Translations under genes and position numbers: made by a program
DNA from: Pedinophyceae sp. YPF-701
Lineage: Eukaryota; Chlorophyta; Pedinophyceae
Length of the DNA: 64,000 bases
Direction: 5' to 3'
Assembly: GCA_916048055.1 (NCBI GenBank)
Contig: CAJZHL010000014.1
Coordinates: forward strand, 434,001 to 498,000
Notes under the pieces: model-generated
What the model saw: only the letters and a program-made list of their open reading frames with translations
Databases searched by the model: none
What the model was told of the DNA's origin: nothing
In this document: positions 56,928 to 64,000 of the stretch, piece by piece
Layout: each line of letters opens with the position of its first letter
Numbering within the stretch: position 1 is the first letter of the stretch

Positions 56928-58671
56928 TCACCCGCACGCCGCCCTGCGCTCCCTCCGCGCCGCAGGCAGCACCTCAATGACCCCGCGCGACCTGTCCGGC
57001 ACCATGACCCCGCGCCCGCCCAGCGCACGCCACTCCCGCTCCAGCGTCGCCTCGATGTACCGCCACGCCGCGTCGTCCGGCGCCTTCAGACTGAGCTGCC
57101 GCACCATGGTCGGGTATACCGCAATGCGCAGCACCGCGTTGCCGCCCGGCCCCCCCGCGCGGACGTCCACCGCGTACGCCGCGCCCACGTCGTCGCGCAT
57201 CGGGCGCCCGGCCTTGTCCTCGTGCCCGCCCGGCTGAATCCCCTCGTAATCGTTCAAGAGGTCCCCGCAGCCAAATAACACAAGACCCTGGTTGTAGAAC
57301 TCCAGCCCCTTGACGTGGTGGCTGCTGTGGCCCCACACGACGTCGACGCCCGCGTCGATCAGCTCGTGCGCGAACCGGCGCTGCTCCTGCGGCACGCTGA
57401 AGTCCCAGTTGCCCCCCCAGTGGATGCTGACGATGGCGATGTCGCCGGGGCTGCGTCGGGCCGCGGCGAGCGCGGCAGCCGCGGCGGAGACGTCGCGGTC
57501 CGAGAGGTCGGTGCGCCACACGCCGGGGCGCTGCGCGGTGGCCGCCCAGCTGTGCGGAACGCCACTCGAGCCGTGCGCCATGGAGACGAGCAGGACTGAG
57601 GGGCCGTCGAAGCCCGTGGAGGGGTCGGGCGGGGACAGGGGGATGCGCTGCGCGGCCTGCGCTTCCTCGAGGGAGCGGCCCGCGCCGGCGGCGCCGACGC
57701 CGGCCTTGCTGAGGCAGTCCAGGGTGTCCGTGAGGCCGCGCGTCGTCCAGTCCATGACGTGGTTGTTCGCGAGGGAGACGGCGTCGATGTGGGCGACCTG
57801 CAGGAGCGAGCGGAGCGCGGTCGACGCGACGTGATCTCGCTGCAGTTGTGCGGAGGGTTGTCGTTGATGCCAACGTGCCGCACAGCGAGTATTCCTGTGT
57901 CGCTAGACCAGCGTCAAGATCGCCACCGCAGTGGTTGAAGCGGGATCGCAGCGCGTGGCAGGCGCGGCGTGGAGGTGCCGTTCGGAGGAGGATCAACTGC
58001 CGCGTGTGAGGCACGTTGCTGGGCGTCGCTGGGCGGGGCAGGGCGAGGCGAGTGGTCCCGGGGAACTCACCTTGAGTATGTCGATGTTGTCGGGGTGCAT
58101 CCTGCACGTGCGCGGCGGCGTGTCGAAGTTGTCGCGTGTTGGTCGACATGGCAAAGAATCGAGGTGGTGTTTCGCGACCGTCGCACCTGTAGTTGATGCC
58201 TTTCGGTTCGTGTCGCGGGCACGCCGTCACGCTCGTCTCGAGGTTGACCAGCGTCGCGTCGGGCCTCGCCAACTCCCTGACATCCTTCAAGTATCCGATT
58301 ACTCGGCTATAGGCGTCCGCGCCGTCGCATTTCTCCACGCGCCCGTTCGCATCTTCCGCGAGCTTCACGTACATTCTCGCGTCGCTGATGAAGCTCTCGT
58401 ACAGCGTCGGCTCTGAGGGCGTGGGGAGCAGCTGATCGAGCCCGCGGCATATGGCAGCGTCCCCTGCTAGAAGGATCCGAAAGACGCCGTCCTCTCCAGG
58501 TGGTGCGAGTCTCTCGAAGCCGCTCTTCGGGCCGAGCGACCCCTTGCCCGGATCAGGGATCATTGGCTCCAAGCGCGGCATTGCGGCAAAACCGCTTGCC
58601 TGCGATAGCAGTCGCAACTGTGACGTCAGCACGAGGCGTCTGCTGACGTGCAAAGCCGTTCGGAAGGCCAT
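56928..58671 (-). CDS. CapA-family metallophosphatase-like protein
   Basis: Member of the family containing bacterial CapA (poly-gamma-glutamate synthesis), with a calcineurin-like fold. Exons 58187-58671, a 31-nt microexon 58071-58101, and 56928-57839 give 475 residues; the microexon supplies MHPDNIDILK after GINYR. Motifs: LAGDAAICRGLDQ, ATLVNLETSVT, DAVSLANNHVMDW, IVSIHWGGNWDF, GHSSHHVKGLEFYNQG, and LVLFGCGDLLNDYEG. The N-terminus (MAFRTALHVSRRLVLTSQ) looks like a mitochondrial presequence. Substrate unknown; gamma-glutamyl chemistry would be extrapolation. Possible ancient transfer from bacteria, but GC and intron content match the neighbours. Confidence 0.82.
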
Positions 58672-59169
58672 GCGCGACGTTTTTCTTGAAACCAACTGGC
58701 CAACAAAGGTGGGGCCGCCGACGCCCGACGCGGGTAGGTCCGTCACCCGCGGCGTGATCGACGTCTTGGACAGCAAACAGCGGCGCGGTCGATGAGACCA
58801 GTGACTGCGGCGCGAGCCCAGCGCGCCGACCCCTTGATGGCCCTCGCCCCGACTCAGCCACAGCCCGTCCTCCGCGGGGTCAACACCCCACCGACGCCAA
58901 CCAGCGGGCGCCCACGCCCGCGCATCGCAGACGTCCCGCCAGCACGTCGCGTCAACACTTTCCCTCTTCCGAAACACTCGCATTATTATAATGCGTTGCT
59001 ATGTAGTAGCAAAAATAGTCGTTCGCGACGGAAACAGCGCGGCAGACGAAGCCCACACAGCGGCGACACCAGCCACACGGTCAGACCGAGCGCGTCTCGC
59101 CACGCGCTTCCCCCGCGGGCGCAACCGACACGCATGACGCAGGCGCCACCGTCACACTGCTAGCTGCTG
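58672..59169. promoter_or_regulatory. Gap upstream of the CapA gene
   Basis: About 0.5 kb between two minus-strand genes, with a small AT-richer patch near 58985-59020 (TTATTATAATGC). Probably the CapA promoter or 3' UTR of RBM22. Confidence 0.35.
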
Positions 59170-61045
59170 CTACTGCTTCGCCCCGCCCGCCGGAGCGGCC
59201 GCGGGGCCCGCGCCCGCCGGCGGAGGCCCGGCCGGACGCGGCCCGGGCGCGCCTGGCGGCCGGTACGCGCCGTACATCCCGGGCGGCGGCATCGCGCCTG
59301 GTGGCCGCATCCACGGCGCGGGCATGCCGTACATGCCCGGTGGCGGCATCGGACGGCCTGGGACCCCCGCGGGCGGTCCGTGCGCGCGCACGGGCGCCGA
59401 TCCCATCGCCGATGGGTCCATCGACGGGTACGCCGCCGGCGCGGGCGCGCCCTGGGCGTATCCGCCGTACGCGCCGCCTGGGCCCGGGGGGGGTCCGCCC
59501 TGCGGCGCGGCGCCGGCGGGCTTGGCCTTGGCCCAGTTGATGACGACTTTCTCGCCCTTGACGTACACTTTCCCGGCGAGCGCCTTCGCGGCGGACTCGG
59601 CGGCAGTGCGCATGGTGTATGTGACGAACGCGCACCGCTTCGCGCGCAGGATGTGCACGTTCTCGACCTCGCCGTACCCGTAGAACTGGTCGCGGATGTC
59701 GCCCTCGTTCGCGTCCTCCGGCACGCCGCCGACCCAGAGCGTGCGGATGGTGGGGTCCGCGGGGGGCTCCAGCGACGGCATCTGCGACGCGCGGCCGAGG
59801 ATCTTCTCCGCGACGGGGTCGTTGACGCCGTAGTACCGGTCCTTCATGTTCTGCTTCGACAGCGGGCCGGTCCGCGGCATCTCGTGCTTGTACGGGCACT
59901 CCGCGCCGCGCGTGCACTTCCCCTTGACCCAGAACGTGCACGTGCGCGCCTCGTTGCGCTTGTAGTACGGCTCGCGGTTGCGCCGGAGCCGCGCGAGCAT
60001 CTCGTTCGACGCCGCCGCCTTGCCTGCGAGCACCAGCACCGCCGCGTCGCGTGTCTGCGCCGTGCTGTGCGTCGTCACGTGCGGCGCGTGGCGGCGAGGC
60101 TCAGCGGGGCAGGACGGGGCTGCAGAAGGTCGCGAAAGCAGCGCACCGTAGTTCTCCTGCCGTTCGTCCAGTTCGCCGCTCTTCTCCATTTGTTTCAGCT
60201 GAAACTCCCTCCCCACGTCAGACTGGGGGATGTCCGCCTCCACGCCCAGCGCCTGGTCGCGCACCTGCACGCAAGGAAGAGGCAGCGATGCGCGGCGTTG
60301 CGCGTGAGGGCGCGGGCGGCGGACGCGGGGCGCGCGCACTGCGTGGTGCGCATCGGGCGCGCGTGGCGGGGACGCGGCAGGGCGAGGGAGGGCGGCGGCG
60401 GGCTCTGCGCACACGCTGCGATGTGGAGCGCTGCGGGAGCAGCTGAGATGGGCAGGCGCGCGTGCGGCGGCGGCGGCGCGGGCCAGTGCGGCACGACCTC
60501 GCTTGGACGGGGCGCGGCGTGGCAAGCATGCCGCTCTCGGGACGGAGCGGCGCCTCGCATGCTTCTTCAAGGTGAAACCTGCTGCGTGCGGCGGGTAGTC
60601 GTCCGCGACGCGGCTAGTGCACGCCAGGGAAGCCTGCCGCGCTGCCGCAGGAAGGAGCCCCGCGGTGGCTCGCGCACAGCGGCGCGCCGTGCTACAAGCC
60701 GCTAGAATTGCAAGCTGGCGGCACAGCGTCCATGCGGAAGACGCAGGTTCGCGTCGCAGCGCGCACCTGCACGGGGAGCGACGTCTCCAAGTCGAGCAAG
60801 CAGCATTGGCACACGTTCTTCGCCTTGGCGACCTCCTGGCAGACGACCGTCTTCTTGAACCGAGCCTTGGGCCCCGGCTGCCACCTGAAGACGGTGTAGG
60901 GACGCCCGGAGATGTGGCACGCCCCGCCAAACTCCATCCGTTGCATGCGCACGTAGGGGTTCGGGCCCAAGCACGTCTCGCACAGGATGGGGAAGTCCGA
61001 CCGCTCCCATCCCTCCTCCTTCGGATCCCGATAGCGGTCCGTCAT
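59170..61045 (-). CDS. RBM22: RBM22/Cwc2-type spliceosome factor
   Basis: Binds U6 snRNA and intron RNA in the catalytic spliceosome. Exons 60767-61045, 60147-60264 and 59170-60023 give 416 residues. The N-terminal zinc region reads [18 protein letters not shown], then [17 protein letters not shown] and [18 protein letters not shown]. The CCCH finger is [19 protein letters not shown]. The RRM has [20 protein letters not shown] as RNP2 side and [12 protein letters not shown] as RNP1, ending [10 protein letters not shown] Pro/Gly/Met-rich tail of 100 residues with PPPGMYG repeats follows, as in other RBM22 proteins. The introns show strong splice sites. Confidence 0.94.
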
Positions 61046-61510
61046 GATCTACGCCGCGCCCGGCGCGGGCCCGCACCCGGCAGGCTGCGCACGCACGCAC
61101 GTCACGCCAGGAGCAGACCGCCGCTCTGTGACGCCTGTGGTGGCCACGCGAAGACAAATCGCGGCGCGGCAGATACAACGTGGACGTGAGTGCACGAGCC
61201 GGGGCCGCGCGCGCCCCTTTGTCCGCGGTGCACGCGGTTCTCGCGGGTATGAGCTGCTACGGCGTCGACCAGGCAACACTGACTCTGGCCGACGGAACGG
61301 CGCCGGGAGCGGCCGCGCTCGATGCGCCGCAGGGTAGGCACTGCCCTGTAGATTCCATCTTTGCGCGATTCCCCCTCTTGCTACGTCTCGAGCGGCCGTA
61401 GAGCTGGTGGAGCAGAGGTTTCTCGGCCGTGGCGGCCGTCCCGTGCCTAGCAGGTCTCCCGCATCGAGCAGGAGCTAGCTGTCGGAGGGTTCGAGGCGGG
61501 CGCGGGCAAG
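61046..61510. promoter_or_regulatory. Divergent region, RBM22 / FYV7-like
   Basis: 465 bp between divergent starts. A short open frame from 61180 has no upstream evidence and I do not call it. Confidence 0.35.
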
Positions 61511-62448
61511 ATGGAGGAGGGCGGTGGACCGTCGGGCCCGAAAAAGCCCGCGAAGCAGCGGCGTGTTGGGGAGGCGCTCAGCCTGGAGCAGTTCGCCGCG
61601 GCGCGGAAGAGCGGGTACGACAAGAGGCACGAGATACAGAAGAAGAAGAACCTGAGCGCGAAGCGGGTCAACAAGCTGCGGAAACTCATGCGGCAGATGG
61701 CCGAGAAGGGGGAGCTAGCGCCTGTGTTGCCGGGCGCCCCCGCGGACGAGGAGGCGACGGAGGGCGGCGGCGGGCCCGGCCGGGAGGCGGAGGAACAGCA
61801 GCGGCGCGCAACGCCACGGGAAAAGCGCCGAGGGCCCCAGGCAAGACGCACAGGCCGCGAACCCACGCCGCCTGCGACACTGAGAGCACGAGGGCTGCGT
61901 TCGCGGCAACAGCGGCCCCACCTGCGCCGTCCTGCTCCGCTCTCCGCAGGAGGAGGACGAGCCCGTCGCGCCGGAGGGCGGCAAGGAGCGCCGCGCGGGC
62001 AAGAAACGGAGGCACTTTGACACTTTGAAGAAGTACTCGGGGCAACAGCGGACGAAGCGGGCGGAGGCGGAGGCGGCGCGGGCGGAGGTACGCGAGCCGC
62101 TTGACGCCTGCGCGGGCACCTGAGGTGACGGGCGGTGCGGGCAGCCTCTCGGCGCATGCTGTGCGACGCAACGCACCGTCGTCTGTCCCGCGCTCACCGC
62201 AGGCGCACAGGGCGGCGGAGGAGCGGCAGCGGAAGGCGGAGGAGACGCAGAAGCGGCGGAAGGAGAAGACGGCGGTGCTGCGGAAGCGGACGCGGCGCGG
62301 GCAGCCGGTGATGAAGCACCGCCTGGACGACATCCTCGGCAAGCTGACGGGGGGGGTGTGTAGCCGACGCGCCCGGGCGTCCACGCATGTGACCGACACG
62401 GCCGTTGCGGAGCGCGTCGACGTCACTTGCCACGCGAGGGGGGTGTAG
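61511..62448 (+). CDS. FYV7-like rRNA-processing protein
   Basis: Small basic nucleolar protein likely needed for pre-rRNA processing. Exons 61511-61840, 61950-62087 and 62203-62448 give 237 residues, phase 0 throughout. Features: FAAARKSGYDKRHEIQKKKN near residue 40, GKKRRHFDTLKKYSGQQRTK, a Lys/Arg/Glu helix AEERQRKAEETQKRRKEKTA, and RTRRGQPVMKHRLDDILGKL, which resembles the GQPVMKYRIEHLL end of plant FYV7-like proteins. Intron 1 is best explained by a GC donor (CCCCAG|GCAAGA); a weak GT earlier also keeps frame. The last 35 residues after DILGKLTGG look unconserved, and the true end may be spliced. Confidence 0.75.
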
Positions 62449-62579
62449 GGCACGCGGCAACACAGGGAGGGGGTGTTTCGCGGCGCATGGCGGGCGAGGG
62501 CGCGGGTGGCGCGAGACATCGGCCGTCACACGCGCGGCGTGCGCGCAGTCGCGTCCTGGGAGGAGTTATGGGGGGGGTA

Positions 62580-63824
62580 TTACGCCCGCGAGGCCTGCGA
62601 GGCGCGCTTGGCCCGCTTCTCCGCGAGCGACTTGGAGCGACGCTCCTGCTGCTCCTTCACGCGCTGCACGATCAGCTTGTGGTACTCGGCGGCCTCCTTC
62701 ATCGACTTCTCCTGCGCGATCTTCTTCTTGGCCGCCCGGCTGCGCTTGCGCTGGAGCGTCTGCGGCGTCACCAGGCGCTGGATCTTCGGCGCCTTCGAGT
62801 GCTTCTTGCCGTTCTTGTCCTCGAACGTCCGCCGGTACGTGTTGACGTACCTGCACGCGCGCGGGCGCGGCCAACGCGCCGCAGTCAGTCACCCAGCCCA
62901 AGACCAAAACACGCGGGGGGGGGGTTGCGGGGGGGCGGGCGCGCCGGTGCGCGCGGGGGCGGCACTCACTTGCGCACGTCGTCGTCCTTGCCGAGGTTGA
63001 AGAGCTTGCGGATGTTGGAGGCGCGCTTGGGGCCGCGCATGCGCGGGAGCTCGCGGTCGGTGAGGCCGGGGATCTCGCCCTCGCCCTGCTTCACGATGAC
63101 GAGGTTGAGGACCGAGAGGTCGCTCGAGACGATGCAGCCGCGGACCGACTTCCGGCGGCGCTCGCCGTTGCGGCGCCCGTACCCGCGGAAGCACTGGTCG
63201 CCCGGCGTCATGAGCAGGCGCACGCGCTGGCTGACCAGCACACCCTGCCTCATCGAGAAGCCCTGCTTGTCCATGCCGCCGGCGATCTTGAAGATGTAGC
63301 CCTTGAACTCCTGCGGGAGCGAGGGGCGGCGCGGGGTGGGCATGAGCGCGGGGTGGGCATGAGCGCGGGGCGGGGCGGGGGCGCTGGGCATGGTCGGCGC
63401 GGGTGCCTGGGATGCAGGGCCGGCGTGGCTGCGCTGCGGGGTCGCCGCTGTCCGCGTGGGGGGTCGGGTGGTGCCGCGGCAGTGGCGGGCAGCACAGTGG
63501 GGGGCCGAGGAGGGGCGTGGAGGCCTCGGCGGGCGCGCACGGCGCCGCGCGGCGTGCGCGGTGGGATACTGAAAATACGAGGCTTGTTTTCGCGGCGCGG
63601 TCCGGCGGCCAGGGGGACCGCGGACGGCGATGTGGGAGCAGCATCGCCGCAGGCAGGCACGCAAGCAGCTCCGGGCCCTGCTGCGGCGGCCGGGCGCCGG
63701 CACGCCATGAGGGCAGAAATACGGACAGCGCTCCAAGCTCTGCAACGGCGGGGCGGGCCCACTCACGTCGCCAAGGCACTCCCCATCGACCTCCTGGGCA
63801 ATGCGCTTGTCGTAGAAGGCACGG
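62580..63824 (-). CDS. RPS6: 40S ribosomal protein S6 (5' partial)
   Basis: Component of the small cytosolic ribosomal subunit. Visible exons: 63767-63824 ([18 protein letters not shown]), 62970-63310 ([74 protein letters not shown]) and 62580-62850 ([36 protein letters not shown]). The first exon with the MKLN start is not in the window, so the gene continues past 64000. The C-terminus ends [20 protein letters not shown], with serines where S6 kinase sites lie in other species. Bases 63825-64000 are intron. Confidence 0.96.
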
Positions 63825-64000
63825 CTGCAGGAACGAAACAGCGGAACGAGGACGTGAGGGCGTGTTTGCGCGAGGATTGCCGCCGCGGCATCGGGGCGGG
63901 GCCCGCCAGCGCGTCTCGCGGGACTGCACAGACGGCAGCCCGCTCGCGCACGCTGGCGAGGCGTCGCCACCCGCAGCGACGCAGTCCCAGGGCCGTCGCG

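Noticed and set aside
1-64000. tRNA, rRNA, CRISPR arrays, retroelements
   Set aside because: No T-loop-like signatures with a clover-leaf, no rRNA sequence, no regularly spaced repeats, and no reverse transcriptase, integrase or capsid-like reading frame was found.

Overview
This window looks like nuclear DNA of a GC-rich, gene-dense, intron-bearing green alga that builds a cilium. Genes carry short introns, mostly about 85 to 300 nt, with splice sites that restore frame. Green-lineage proteins include a CCT-motif protein, a plastid-type phosphoglycerate dehydrogenase with a transit peptide, a plastid-type PrmC, an OCP3-like homeodomain protein, a RAP-domain protein and a plant-type HAD hydrolase. 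Three genes of cilium-associated families (MKKS/BBS6, FAM221, TMEM17) point to a flagellate. TGTAA, the poly(A) signal reported in chlorophyte algae, lies downstream of several stop codons.

Layout. 1-9.6 kb: HAD hydrolase (5' end cut by the window), RNase H1, a coiled-coil protein, PHGDH. 9.6-20.5 kb: LOG2/Mahogunin-type RING ligase, CCT-motif protein, lariat debranching enzyme DBR1, OCP3-like protein, exosome subunit RRP45. 20.5-27 kb: one two-exon gene for a roughly 2,078-residue membrane protein with two almost identical, catalytically degenerate subtilisin-like domains. 27-42 kb: a rhodanese-phosphatase-FHA protein, a small plastid Cys protein, topoisomerase I, MKKS/BBS6, helicase DDX11/CHL1, PrmC. 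42-49 kb: two convergent genes for secreted proteins of unknown function, FAM221, a 64-residue membrane protein, TMEM17. 49-50.6 kb: a C-rich repeat-bearing stretch without a convincing gene. 50.6-64 kb: PCF11, a plastid-type membrane protein, a RAP-domain protein, a CapA-family metallophosphatase, RBM22, an FYV7-like ribosome biogenesis factor, and ribosomal protein S6 (first exon beyond the right edge).

Genes alternate in strand, giving short convergent 3' ends and 0.35-1 kb divergent promoter regions; I see no operons. Many genes serve RNA metabolism (DBR1, RRP45, PCF11, RBM22, FYV7, RPS6, RNase H1), but their proximity is probably chance.

Most notable: (1) the duplicated pseudo-subtilase with a 1,638-bp repeat pair about 99.4% identical; (2) repeated use of GC-AG introns, clearest in RRP45 and the CCT-motif gene; (3) the rhodanese-phosphatase-FHA architecture; (4) the FAM221 - 64-aa protein - TMEM17 cluster. 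All exon borders were read by eye from splice motifs, phase and family alignment from memory; none was tested against transcripts or a database.
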